37,704 nucleotides of DNA. It comes from Collinsella aerofaciens. GTDB lineage: Bacteria > Actinomycetota > Coriobacteriia > Coriobacteriales > Coriobacteriaceae. How positions within the stretch are numbered: position 1 is the stretch's first letter; every line of letters starts with the position of its first letter. The notes below the pieces were generated by a model. It was given only the letters and a program-made list of their open reading frames with translations, was not told the DNA's origin and ran no database searches. Below, one piece after another: positions 1-7,598 of the stretch. Location of the stretch: assembly GCF_015555045.1 (NCBI RefSeq), contig NZ_JADNJQ010000022.1:1-37704 (forward strand). The letters run 5' to 3'. The position numbers and the translations under genes were made by a program.

Positions 1-46
1 GCGCCGCTGACCGGTGGACGGCACCGAGCCGTACGCTTGAACTGAG
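1..46. other. Unassigned left edge
   Basis: Two plus-strand frames are open here: one ends with a TGA at 43-45 and another at 38-40. Either could be the tail of a gene that lies mostly outside the window. Too few residues remain for recognition, and a structured RNA end is also possible. The strong terminator that follows shows that some plus-strand transcript ends here. Confidence 0.3.
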
Positions 47-78
47 AAGGGGGAGGCCTCGCGGCCTCCCCCTTTTTT
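47..78 (+). terminator. Intrinsic terminator of the upstream transcript
   Basis: A perfect 10 bp stem (49-58 with 63-72) closes a four-base loop TCGC and is followed by six T. Two A before the stem could pair with the first T, making it weakly bidirectional. It separates the unseen upstream gene from the acpS operon. Confidence 0.93.
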
Positions 79-92
79 GCGTTTACGGGCTT

Positions 93-158
93 TTGTCTCA
101 CATAGTAGCTGTGTTTTATAACCCTCGTTTGTCGCATCTTCTGTGAACGGGCTACAAT
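93..158 (+). promoter_or_regulatory. Candidate promoters of the acpS operon
   Basis: Two sigma-70-like arrangements can be drawn between the terminator and acpS: TTGTCT (93-98), 18 bp, TATAAC (117-122); and TTGTCG (129-134), 18 bp, TACAAT (153-158). The second would start transcription near 165, leaving a short leader that contains only the ribosome binding site. No operator-like palindrome is obvious. Which one is used cannot be decided from the sequence. Confidence 0.35.
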
Positions 159-187
159 AACTTAGTCTGTGCGATCTGGAGGTGAAC

Positions 188-727
188 ATGGCTGAAGCTG
201 GTATCGGCGTTGATATCGTCGAGATTTCCCGCATGAAATCAATTCTTGAAAAGACGCCGTCGTTTGCTCGGCGTGTGTTTACCGAAGAAGAGCGTGCGTA
301 TTGCGATGCATCATCGCGTCCTGCTGCTCACTATGCGAGCCGCTTTGCTTCGCGCGAGGCGGTACTTAAAGCTCTCGGCACGGGTTTTAGTCAAGGCGTG
401 GGTCGCAAGGATGTTTCGGTTACGCGTGATAAACTCGGCAAACCGAAGGCGCTGCTTTCGGGCCGTGCTCTCGAGATCGCTCAAGAACTGGGTGTTGTTG
501 AGGTCGCTCTTTCCATTACGCTTACAGGAGACTTGGCCGTTGCGAATGCCATCGCGATTACCGAAGATGCTCGGCCTAAGCCAAAAGAGGAAAAGGTGAG
601 CACCAAGAAACGCGTAGCGCAGACATTTAAAGAGGCTCGCTCTGTTTTAGATGAGCTTGAGCAGCTGCAGAATTCAGCATTGACGGAGCACCTGGGCGAT
701 GCTTCGCAAGATACGCTAGGAGCATAG
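188..727 (+). CDS. acpS: Holo-[acyl-carrier-protein] synthase with C-terminal extension
   Basis: Transfers 4'-phosphopantetheine from CoA to the serine of acyl carrier protein, activating fatty-acid synthesis in the cytoplasm. The family signature is clear: GVDIVEI with the Mg-binding Asp at residue 9, the FTEEERAYC segment, and RFASREAVLKALGTG with Glu at residue 57. The segment usually written SxSHT reads SITLTGD here, without the His. Start: GGAGG at 178-182 sits 5 nt before the ATG at 188; an in-frame GTG at 182 overlaps that ribosome binding site and is less likely. The enzyme fold should end near residue 125, as in the roughly 120-residue family. About 50 further charged residues (KPKEEKVSTKKR..., then a helical DELEQLQN stretch) are not part of the known domain. 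The next gene starts at the base after the stop codon, so the two are probably translationally coupled. Confidence 0.93.
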   Translation: MAEAGIGVDIVEISRMKSILEKTPSFARRVFTEEERAYCDASSRPAAHYASRFASREAVLKALGTGFSQGVGRKDVSVTRDKLGKPKALLSGRALEIAQELGVVEVALSITLTGDLAVANAIAITEDARPKPKEEKVSTKKRVAQTFKEARSVLDELEQLQNSALTEHLGDASQDTLGA

Positions 728-2344
728 ATGAAACCGGTTTTGAGTACCGAAGAAGTCGTTCGTCTCGAGGATATCATCGAACGCGAAGGGACTTCGAAGG
801 CCGAGCTTATGGAGCTAGCGGGTGAGTTTGCCGCCAACGAGGTCTTGAAGCTCAATCCCGATCGGGTTCTCGTTCTGGTCGGTTTTGGTAATAATGGCGG
901 CGACGGTTGGGTTGCCGCCGATATCCTGAGCCATAAGGGTGTGGACGTGGATATCGTTTCTCCGGTTGAGCCGGATGAGATTCCTGCTGCTCTGGCACGT
1001 CATGTTGCTCGTCGTACTGCCGGCCGCGATGTGCACGTTTGCGTCGGCCCCTCGCGTGACGAACTCGAGGTTTTGATCGATAAGGCCGATGTTGTTGTCG
1101 ATGCCATTTTTGGTACCGGTTTCCACGGAAATCTGCGTGCGCCGTTCTCCATCTGGATTCCTACGGTCAATGAATGCGCCGATTGTGTCGTATCCATTGA
1201 TGTTCCCTCGGGCCTGAATGCCGAGACGGGCGTTGTTGATGACGACTGCATTCGTGCCGAGCATACGGTGACGATGATTGCGCCCAAGATTGGTCTGTAT
1301 AGCGCTGATGGTCCTGAGTATGCTGGCGATTTGATCTGCGGCAATCTTTACGACCGTCTTGACGAGGTCATCGATGATGTCGACCACGCCGCCGAGATTG
1401 TCGAGCCCGGTGACTTAGTTGATTACTTTGCCCCACTACCTACGAATATCGATAAGTATTCCCGTGGCTCTGTGCTTATTGTCGCCGGATCTGCGCAATA
1501 TCCTGGTGCTGCCATTATGGCGGCCAAGTCTGCAGCTCGCGCGGGTGCTGGTTACGTGGCAGTCGCGGCTCCTGACGCCTGCGCCAATCTTATTCGCATG
1601 GCACTTCCTTCGATTCCCGTCTTTGCTATTCCGTCTGATTCCCGCGGCTCCTTTGGCGCCGCTGCGCGCATGACGGTGTGCGAGATTGCAAAGAAGTACA
1701 GCTGTGTACTGTGCGGTCCCGGTATGACGACATCTGCCGGCGCTATGCAGGTGGTTTCGGGCTTGCTCGAGCTTGATGTGCCGCTTATCTTGGACGCCGA
1801 TGCACTCAACTGCCTTGCTAAGATTGCCATTGACGGTATTGATAGTAATCCCGAGATGTATCGTCGCGAGCAGCCGTTGGTTATGACGCCGCACTATCGT
1901 GAACTTTCGCGTCTGGTTGCCGGTGACGAGGTGAACGACCTTGGTACTGCGATTGCAGCCGCGCAGAAGGTTGTCTGGGCTGCAGGCTCTGACAATCTGG
2001 TGGTCATTGCCAAGGGGCCGACGACGGCTATCTGTGGCGTTGAGCGTGTGCTGCTGCCGCTCTCGGGTCCGGCTTCTCTGGCAACTGCCGGTTCGGGTGA
2101 TGTTCTCGCGGGTATTTTGGCCGGCACGCTTGCCACCATGCGCGACGAGATGGATCGTTGGGAGTTGCTGTATTCGTACGCCGTCGCACTTCACAGCTAC
2201 GCCGGTTTTGCCGCGGCGACGGAGTATGGTGAGAAGAGCGTCATCGCGACCGATCTTATCGACTTGATCGGTCCGGCCATGGAACTGGCGGCAAAGGATG
2301 CGCTCGAAGATCTGGGAATCATGGACGAAGGGTCGGATGACTAA
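728..2344 (+). CDS. nnr: Bifunctional NAD(P)H-hydrate epimerase / ADP-dependent NAD(P)H-hydrate dehydratase
   Basis: Repairs hydrated NADH and NADPH: the N-terminal YjeF_N domain epimerises NAD(P)HX and the C-terminal ribokinase-like YjeF_C domain dehydrates the S form using ADP. The N-terminal half shows VGFGNNGGDGW near residues 50-60, VVVDAIFGTGF and SIDVPSGLNAETG. The C-terminal half, from about residue 230, shows KYSRGSVLIVAGS, ILDADALN, MTPHYRELSRL, VIAKGPTTAI and the catalytic loop AGSGDVLAG with Asp458. At 538 residues it is the usual size for the fused form. It follows acpS with no gap, with an AGGAG box in the end of acpS, and is followed 2 bp later by alr. The acpS-nnr-alr-tsaE order is common in bacteria. 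Confidence 0.95.
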   Translation: MKPVLSTEEVVRLEDIIEREGTSKAELMELAGEFAANEVLKLNPDRVLVLVGFGNNGGDGWVAADILSHKGVDVDIVSPVEPDEIPAALARHVARRTAGRDVHVCVGPSRDELEVLIDKADVVVDAIFGTGFHGNLRAPFSIWIPTVNECADCVVSIDVPSGLNAETGVVDDDCIRAEHTVTMIAPKIGLYSADGPEYAGDLICGNLYDRLDEVIDDVDHAAEIVEPGDLVDYFAPLPTNIDKYSRGSVLIVAGSAQYPGAAIMAAKSAARAGAGYVAVAAPDACANLIRMALPSIPVFAIPSDSRGSFGAAARMTVCEIAKKYSCVLCGPGMTTSAGAMQVVSGLLELDVPLILDADALNCLAKIAIDGIDSNPEMYRREQPLVMTPHYRELSRLVAGDEVNDLGTAIAAAQKVVWAAGSDNLVVIAKGPTTAICGVERVLLPLSGPASLATAGSGDVLAGILAGTLATMRDEMDRWELLYSYAVALHSYAGFAAATEYGEKSVIATDLIDLIGPAMELAAKDALEDLGIMDEGSDD

Positions 2345-2346
2345 TC

Positions 2347-3492
2347 ATGAATAAAGCCGATTTGACGCGCTGGTCCTGGGTCGAGATCGACCGCGGGGCG
2401 CTCCGTCGCAACACGAGGGCCTATAAGAACTTGCTGAATCCACGTCAGCGCCTGTGCTGCGTGGTCAAGGCCGATGCTTATGGTCATGGAGCTGTTGAGT
2501 GCGCCAAGATCATGTATTCGGCCGGTGCCGACATGTTTGCCGTGGCGACGGTTAACGAGGGCGTTGAGCTCCGACAGGGCGGGATTACGAAACCCATCCT
2601 CATCCTAAGCGAGCCGCCTATCGAGGCCATTCCGACGTTGCTCGAGTTTGATATCATGCCTTCGGTCTATACGTCTGATTTTGCTCTTGCGTATGGCGAA
2701 TGTGCCGTCGCGGCGGGCAAAGTGGGCAAGTATCATCTCGCCATCGAGACGGGCATGAATCGTATCGGCGTTCACTACACGCAGGTGCTCGACTTTGTCC
2801 GCGGTATAAATTTCCATCGCGGTATTCAGTGCGACGGCGTATTTACGCACTTCGCCACGGCCGATGAACCTTCGGGCTGGGACTACAAGCTGCAGTGTCA
2901 GCGCTTTACCGAGGCCGTTCAGGCCATTAAGGATGCGGGTTTTGAGTGCGGTATCGTGCACTGCGCCAACACGCCGTCCTCGATGCTCGACCCCTCGATG
3001 CATTTTGATATGATTCGCGCCGGCGTTGGCTTGTATGGCATGCAGCCGTGCGAGCTGAGTGGCCGCGTGATGCAGCTTGATCCCGTTATGAGCGTCCATG
3101 CGCGCGTGACGCGCGTGGCACACCCTGCGATGGGTGAGGGCGTGGGCTACGGTTTTACCTACCGCGTACCGCGTACGCGCGTTCAGATCTGCACGCTGCC
3201 GATCGGTTATGCCGATGGCCTATCGCGTACGCTTTCCAATCGTATGGATGTGCTGTATCGCGGCGAGCGTGTGCATCAGGTTGGCAATATCTGCATGGAC
3301 CAGTTTATGGTCGCCATTCAGTCCAACCCGGCACACGAGATTCCCGAGGCCGAGTATGGTGACGAGATGATCATTGTCGGCCGCGATGGCGATGCCGAGA
3401 TCACTATGGACGAGATGGCCCGACTGCGCGGAACGATTAACTACGAGGTCGCCTGCGGCTTTGGCATGCGTCTCGACAAGGTCTACGTGTAG
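2347..3492 (+). CDS. alr: Alanine racemase
   Basis: PLP-dependent interconversion of L- and D-alanine, supplying D-Ala for peptidoglycan. The PLP-binding lysine lies in VVKADAYGHGA (Lys41), and the catalytic tyrosine of the C-terminal beta domain in GVGYGFTY (Tyr268). NICMDQFMV, the conserved C-terminal segment, is also present. At 381 residues it is full length. It begins 2 bp after the nnr stop codon and belongs to the same operon. The downstream glycosylase gene's ribosome binding site (AGGAG, 3491-3495) overlaps the alr stop codon, consistent with coupled translation. Confidence 0.97.
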   Translation: MNKADLTRWSWVEIDRGALRRNTRAYKNLLNPRQRLCCVVKADAYGHGAVECAKIMYSAGADMFAVATVNEGVELRQGGITKPILILSEPPIEAIPTLLEFDIMPSVYTSDFALAYGECAVAAGKVGKYHLAIETGMNRIGVHYTQVLDFVRGINFHRGIQCDGVFTHFATADEPSGWDYKLQCQRFTEAVQAIKDAGFECGIVHCANTPSSMLDPSMHFDMIRAGVGLYGMQPCELSGRVMQLDPVMSVHARVTRVAHPAMGEGVGYGFTYRVPRTRVQICTLPIGYADGLSRTLSNRMDVLYRGERVHQVGNICMDQFMVAIQSNPAHEIPEAEYGDEMIIVGRDGDAEITMDEMARLRGTINYEVACGFGMRLDKVYV

Positions 3493-3500
3493 GAGCCGCT

Positions 3501-4121
3501 ATGGGCGTCATGCACATCCCCGGCCATACCCATCAGGCACCACGTGAGGTCGCACTCGAGGAAATTGAGGCCGTTCTGGGCGATTGTCACCTCTGCCAGC
3601 TCTACCAGTCGCGTCACAATATCGTGTTTGGCGTGGGAAACCCCCGCGCTCGCGTGATGTTTATTGGTGAGGCGCCGGGCCGCAATGAGGATTTGCAGGG
3701 CGAGCCCTTTGTGGGGGCGGCAGGCGAGGACCTCAACGGCATTTTGTCGCTGGCGGGCCTCAAACGCGAAGACGTCTACATTGCCAACGTGCTTAAGTGC
3801 CGCCCGCCGGGAAACCGCAATCCGCGTCCCGAGGAAGTGTTGGCTTGCTCGCCGTTTTTGCGTGAGCAGATTCGAAGCATCTGGCCCGATATTATCGTGA
3901 CGCTCGGCAACCCCGCGACGCACTTTGTGCTTAAGACCGAGATTGGCATTACTAAGCTGCGCGGCAGGTTCCACCAGATGGGGCATTTTGTAGTAATGCC
4001 CACGTTCCATCCGGCAGCAGCGCTGCGCAATCCGGCGTGGCAGGAGCTGCTGGAGGAAGACTTTAAGATGCTGGGCGACTATCTGGAGCGACATCCCGCA
4101 CCAGAGGACGTCTCGGAATAA
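3501..4121 (+). CDS. Uracil-DNA glycosylase, family 4-like (Fe-S)
   Basis: Removes uracil from DNA produced by cytosine deamination or dUTP misincorporation. The signature GEAPGRNEDLQGEPFVG (motif A) and the C-terminal HPAA motif (TFHPAAALRNP) are those of the UDG family 4/5 superfamily; the acidic Glu of GEAPG favours family 4. Cysteines in CHLC near the N terminus, VLKC and VLAC fit the 4Fe-4S cluster of family 4. At 206 residues it is the usual length. ATG 3501 has AGGAG 5 nt upstream. It sits inside the alr-tsaE operon, 8 bp after alr and 12 bp before tsaE, with no sign of its own promoter. Confidence 0.92.
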   Translation: MGVMHIPGHTHQAPREVALEEIEAVLGDCHLCQLYQSRHNIVFGVGNPRARVMFIGEAPGRNEDLQGEPFVGAAGEDLNGILSLAGLKREDVYIANVLKCRPPGNRNPRPEEVLACSPFLREQIRSIWPDIIVTLGNPATHFVLKTEIGITKLRGRFHQMGHFVVMPTFHPAAALRNPAWQELLEEDFKMLGDYLERHPAPEDVSE

Positions 4122-4133
4122 TAAGGAGCATAT

Positions 4134-4640
4134 ATGTCCCTGGAGCGCCTGGGGGTAGGTACTTACAAAACGACTTGCGCTGCCGATACGGAGTACTTTG
4201 GCGAGCTAATTGCACCGTGCCTTGAGGACGGCGATGTGCTCATCCTGACCGGTGGCCTGGGAGTGGGCAAAACTCACTTTACCAAGGGCGTCTCGCGCGG
4301 GCTGGGCGATGGGCATATGGTTACGAGCCCTACGTTTGCGCTCATGGCCGTTCACGATCAAGGTCGTATTCCGCTGTTTCACTTTGATCTATACCGCCTG
4401 GAGCATGCCTACGAGCTCGAGGATACGGGCATTTTCGATGTGCTGGGCTATGAGGGTGCTTGCCTGCTGGAATGGGGCGAACAATTCCAGGACGAGCTGA
4501 CGGATGAGTATCTTTCGGTGACGCTCAAGCGTGATGAGGGCGACAGCGATGTGCGAACGATAACGCTTGAGGCGCACGGTGACCGCGCAATGGAGCTTTC
4601 CCATTTGATTGATAGGGCTGTACAAGATGAGCTTGCATAA
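4134..4640 (+). CDS. tsaE: tRNA threonylcarbamoyladenosine biosynthesis ATPase TsaE
   Basis: ATPase that supports multiple turnovers of the TsaB-TsaD complex forming t6A37 in ANN-decoding tRNAs. The P-loop is GGLGVGKTHFTKG, followed by SPTFALM and FHFDLYRL, the usual TsaE segments, and LLEWGEQF near residue 115. At 168 residues it is slightly longer than the roughly 150-residue norm because of a C-terminal tail. An AAGGAG box precedes the ATG. Its last 14 bp overlap the start of the fused tsaB-rimI-tsaD gene, so all the partner proteins visible here come from one transcript. The carbamoyl-adenylate synthase TsaC/Sua5 is not in the window. Confidence 0.95.
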   Translation: MSLERLGVGTYKTTCAADTEYFGELIAPCLEDGDVLILTGGLGVGKTHFTKGVSRGLGDGHMVTSPTFALMAVHDQGRIPLFHFDLYRLEHAYELEDTGIFDVLGYEGACLLEWGEQFQDELTDEYLSVTLKRDEGDSDVRTITLEAHGDRAMELSHLIDRAVQDELA

Positions 4641-7011
4641 CGACAACGCGCTGGTGGTGGCGCTCGATACCTCGACCGACATGCTTGCCTGCGCGGCAAG
4701 CTGGATTGATGGGCAGACGGGCGAGACGAAGCTCGTGAGTGGCGACCACATGTGTCGCCGTCACGCCAACGTTGAGCTCGTGAATACCGTTGATGGCGTG
4801 CTGGCTCAAGCCGGTCTGGATTGCAGCGATGTTGGTTGCTATGTGGTCGGCCGCGGCCCGGGGTCCTTTACGGGTGTGCGCATCGGCATCTCCACTGCCA
4901 AGGGCCTCGCGCGTGGTGCCAATGTTCCGCTGCTGGGCGTGTCGACGCTCGACGCCTGCGCTTGGACGGCGTGGAAGGCTGGCGTGCGCGGCAAGCTTGG
5001 TATCTTGGCCGATGCTATGCGCGGTGAGGTATATCCGGCGCTGTATATGCTGGTCGATGAGGGTCCCGAGCGTCTGTTTCAGCGCGAGCGCGTGGTCAAG
5101 GCCGCCGTGGCGCTTGATGAGTGGCGTCAGACCGCGGGCTGGGATCAGGTTCAGCTAACTGGTGACGGTCTCGTGCGTTATGGCAAGCTGCTGGGTGAGG
5201 ACGAGACGGCACGCTGCGTGGAGCGAGGCCTGTGGTGGCCCTCGGGCGAGGGCCTGCTGATGGCGCACGCCGCAGGCGATGGCGATCCCGCTCGCGTCTT
5301 GCCGATCTACACGCGCCTTTCGGACGCCGAGGAAAACGAGCGCAAGCGCCTGGGCCTTGCCGAGAGCGCGCAGAGTGAGGTGACAGGTGTTGCCGACGAG
5401 CTCGCTGGGCGTCATCTGCAATTCCGCCCCATGGGCGCGGCGGATGCCGAGGGCGCGAGCGCACTGGAGACCGCCTGCTTTGAAGGCGCCGGACACGAGG
5501 CGTGGACGCCGGGCATGTTCTTGTCCGAGCTGGGCGAGGACGTTGCCGCTCCGCGTAGCTGGTGGGTGGCGCACGACGACGGTCAGTTGCTGGGTCTTGC
5601 CGGCGGCATGGTCGTCGACGGGGACGTGCAGATTATGGACGTTGCCGTCGATCCGACTCATCGCCGTGAGGGTATCGCCCGCAAGCTTCTGTCGCACGTG
5701 AGCTATGACGCGCAGATGCTCGGCTGCACCACGGCTTCGCTTGAGGTTGAGGACGGCAACGAGGGCGCAATTGCACTCTATGCCGCCCTGGGCTTTACCG
5801 AGGCGGGTCGTCGCCGTGGCTACTACGGTGCCGGCAAGGATGCCATCGTCATGACGGCGCCGCTGCCCCTGGTGCTTCCGGTCGACAATGCTTCGCCGGA
5901 GCCGACGGCGGCAGAGCAGCGCGTATGGCCGCTGCCTGCGCCTGGGCGCTCCGAGGGGGAGCGTGCCGAAATTGAGCGCCGCCACCTAGTGCTCGCTATC
6001 GAGAGTTCCTGCGACGAGACGGCCGTGGCGATAATCGATGCAGATGGCAATATGCTGGCCAACCAGGTGTCGACACAGATTGATTTTCACGCCCGCTTTG
6101 GCGGCGTGGTACCCGAGATCGCCTCGCGCAAGCACGTTGAGGTGATTGTGAGTGTCGTGGATGCGGCGCTCGAGGATGCCGCAGCATCGCTGGGCCTTAC
6201 GGGCGGAGCCATTGCACCAAGTGAGCTTGCCGCCGTGGGCGTGACGCAGGGTCCGGGCCTGGTGGGCGCGCTCGTGGTTGGCGTCGCCTTCGCCAAGGGC
6301 TTTGCCTACGCTGCTGGCAAGCCGCTCGTGTGCGTCAACCATCTGGAGGGGCACCTGTTTGCCAACCTGCTGGCGCAGCCCGACCTCAAGCCGCCGTTCA
6401 TCTTCACGCTTGTCTCGGGCGGGCACACCATGCTCGTGCACGTGAAGGCGTGGGGCGACTACGAGGTGCTCGGTGAGACGCTCGACGACGCCGTGGGCGA
6501 GGCCTTCGACAAGGTGGCCAAGGCGCTGGGCCTGGGCTATCCCGGTGGCCCCATCATCTCTAAGCTGGCCGAGACGGGCAACCCCAAGGCGATCGATTTC
6601 CCCCGTGCGCTTAACAGCAGGGGGGACTACCGCTTCTCGCTTTCGGGCCTCAAGACGGCGGTGACGCTCTACATCGAGCAAGAGACCAAGGCCGGGCGCA
6701 CGATTCACCTTCCCGATTTGGCGGCTTCGTTTGAGGCAGCTGTCTTTGACGTGCAGTACAAGAAGGCCAAAAACGCACTGCACGCTACCGGATGCAAGGA
6801 ATACTGCATCGGTGGCGGCGTCTCGGCCAACCCGCATCTGCGCGAGATGATGATCAAGAAGCTTGGGCGTCAGGGGATTCGCGTAACGGTGCCGCCCTTG
6901 TCTGCCTGTACCGATAACGCAGCCATGATCGCGGAGGTCGCTCGCCGTAAATTCGACCGAGGCGAAATCTCGCCGTTCGATGTCGACGCCGATCCGAACA
7001 TGACGCTGTAG
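4627..7011 (+). CDS. tsaD: TsaB - RimI-type acetyltransferase - TsaD triple fusion
   Basis: One 794-residue polypeptide carries three enzymes normally made separately. Residues about 5-240 are TsaB (LDTSTDMLACA; GRGPGSFTGVRIG), the scaffold that dimerises with TsaD. Residues about 260-412 are a GNAT acetyltransferase like RimI (VAVDPTHRREGIARKLL; LYAALGFTEAGRRRGYY), which acetylates the N-terminal Ala of ribosomal protein S18. Residues about 452-794 are complete TsaD (AIESSCDETAVA; metal-binding HLEGH with His572 and His576; SGGHTML; DDAVGEAFDKVAK; GGVSANPHLR), which transfers threonylcarbamoyl to A37 of tRNA. Linkers are short and charged. ATG 4627 overlaps tsaE by 14 bp; an upstream TTG at 4609 lacks a better ribosome site. 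The reading frame is intact and all catalytic motifs are present, so this is a genuine fusion. It ends the operon; a palindromic element starts 12 bp later. Confidence 0.95.
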   Translation: MSLHNDNALVVALDTSTDMLACAASWIDGQTGETKLVSGDHMCRRHANVELVNTVDGVLAQAGLDCSDVGCYVVGRGPGSFTGVRIGISTAKGLARGANVPLLGVSTLDACAWTAWKAGVRGKLGILADAMRGEVYPALYMLVDEGPERLFQRERVVKAAVALDEWRQTAGWDQVQLTGDGLVRYGKLLGEDETARCVERGLWWPSGEGLLMAHAAGDGDPARVLPIYTRLSDAEENERKRLGLAESAQSEVTGVADELAGRHLQFRPMGAADAEGASALETACFEGAGHEAWTPGMFLSELGEDVAAPRSWWVAHDDGQLLGLAGGMVVDGDVQIMDVAVDPTHRREGIARKLLSHVSYDAQMLGCTTASLEVEDGNEGAIALYAALGFTEAGRRRGYYGAGKDAIVMTAPLPLVLPVDNASPEPTAAEQRVWPLPAPGRSEGERAEIERRHLVLAIESSCDETAVAIIDADGNMLANQVSTQIDFHARFGGVVPEIASRKHVEVIVSVVDAALEDAAASLGLTGGAIAPSELAAVGVTQGPGLVGALVVGVAFAKGFAYAAGKPLVCVNHLEGHLFANLLAQPDLKPPFIFTLVSGGHTMLVHVKAWGDYEVLGETLDDAVGEAFDKVAKALGLGYPGGPIISKLAETGNPKAIDFPRALNSRGDYRFSLSGLKTAVTLYIEQETKAGRTIHLPDLAASFEAAVFDVQYKKAKNALHATGCKEYCIGGGVSANPHLREMMIKKLGRQGIRVTVPPLSACTDNAAMIAEVARRKFDRGEISPFDVDADPNMTL

Positions 7012-7023
7012 CTGGTATGGCGC

Positions 7024-7158
7024 GGTCCCCGGACGGAGGGGCCGGATATAAGGTTTCCTGCTCTACAGTCCTGCGCAAGACGAAGGCCACATTAAGTGGC
7101 CTTCTTTGCGTGCGGAACTCGCGATAAACCTTATATCCGGCCCCTCCGTCCGGGGACC
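7024..7158 (+). repeat. Palindromic element, copy 1 (conserved core, private arms)
   Basis: A 135 bp element: 33 bp arms (7024-7056 and 7126-7158), perfectly complementary, around a 69 nt core (7057-7125). The core contains CCTGCTCTACAGTCCTGC, a central hairpin GAAGGCCAC/GTGGCCTTC (7082-7090 with 7096-7104) around ATTAA, a second stem CGCAA/TTGCG (7074-7078 with 7106-7110), and GTGCGGAACTCGCGAT. The core recurs at 7344, 12117 and 31564 but these arms occur only here. Arms are GC-rich outside and AT-rich next to the core. No T-run follows, so it is not a standard terminator. It starts 12 bp after the tsaD stop codon. Confidence 0.95.
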
Positions 7159-7301
7159 TTTCTGTATCGATATAGCTTCTGGGCTGTTTTGGCGTCGACA
7201 ACGTCCAGCAAGGTTAACAAGCCAGTGTCGAATTTCCGGCGTGCTTTAGCTGAAAGAAAAAGTTGGCATGCGGAGCTTTGCTCCGCACATTTGGGATGGG
7301 A
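7159..7301. other. Spacer between palindromic elements, with a short hairpin
   Basis: 143 bp separating copies 1 and 2. It contains a perfect 8 bp hairpin, TGCGGAGC-ttt-GCTCCGCA, at 7269-7287, without a T-run. Short reading frames cross it on both strands but none has a ribosome binding site or a recognisable product. It may be part of a composite element made of the two flanking copies. Confidence 0.5.
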
Positions 7302-7454
7302 GCCCCTGAGAGCCGCGGGAGCCGGGCGGCGCATATGAACTTTATCGCGAGTTCCGCACGCAAAGGAAAGCACTTAATGTGCTTTCCGTCTTGCGCAGGA
7401 CTGTAGAGCAGGAAAGTTCATATGCGCCGCCCGGCTCCCGCGGCTCTCAGGGGC
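7302..7454 (-). repeat. Palindromic element, copy 2 (core on minus strand)
   Basis: A 153 bp element with the longest arms of the family: 42 bp (7302-7343 and 7413-7454), perfectly complementary and unrelated to those of copy 1. The 69 nt core (7344-7412) reads on the minus strand. Its central stem is GGAAAGCAC/GTGCTTTCC (7365-7373 with 7379-7387 on plus), different from copies 1 and 4 but fully compensated. The islands CCTGCTCTACAGTCCTGC and GTGCGGAACTCGCGAT are identical to copy 1. Together with copy 1 it forms a convergent pair 143 bp apart. Confidence 0.95.
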
Positions 7455-7551
7455 ATCTCTCATGCAAAAACTGTCGTGGGGTAAAGTCCGAGGTCAGTGG
7501 CGTTTTATACCGAGAAATCCAAAAAAGTTGAAAATTCATTACATATTTGCG
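7455..7551. other. Spacer without recognised features
   Basis: AT-richer intergenic sequence between palindromic copy 2 and the cstA promoter. I see no coding frame, repeat or terminator in it. Confidence 0.5.
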
Positions 7552-7580
7552 TTGACTTTAGGTAACTAAAGTTTCATACT
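7552..7580 (+). promoter_or_regulatory. Promoter of the cstA transcript with an internal operator-like palindrome
   Basis: TTGACT (7552-7557), a 17 bp spacer and CATACT (7575-7580) form a good sigma-70-like promoter, predicting a start near 7587. An inverted repeat, ACTTTAG-gtaa-CTAAAGT (7555-7572), fills the spacer and overlaps the -35 end. A protein bound there would block polymerase, so repression is the likely mode. The regulator is not identifiable. Confidence 0.6.
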
Positions 7581-7598
7581 CCTTTTCAACCACTGGGG

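Noticed and set aside
7024-7158. Palindromic elements as simple intrinsic terminators
   Set aside because: Arms of 33-42 bp around a conserved 69 nt core without a following T-run do not fit; copy 4 is followed by a separate proper terminator.
7131-7373. Small minus-strand frames across the spacer and palindromic copies 1-2
   Set aside because: They read through inverted repeats, lack ribosome binding sites and have no recognisable product.
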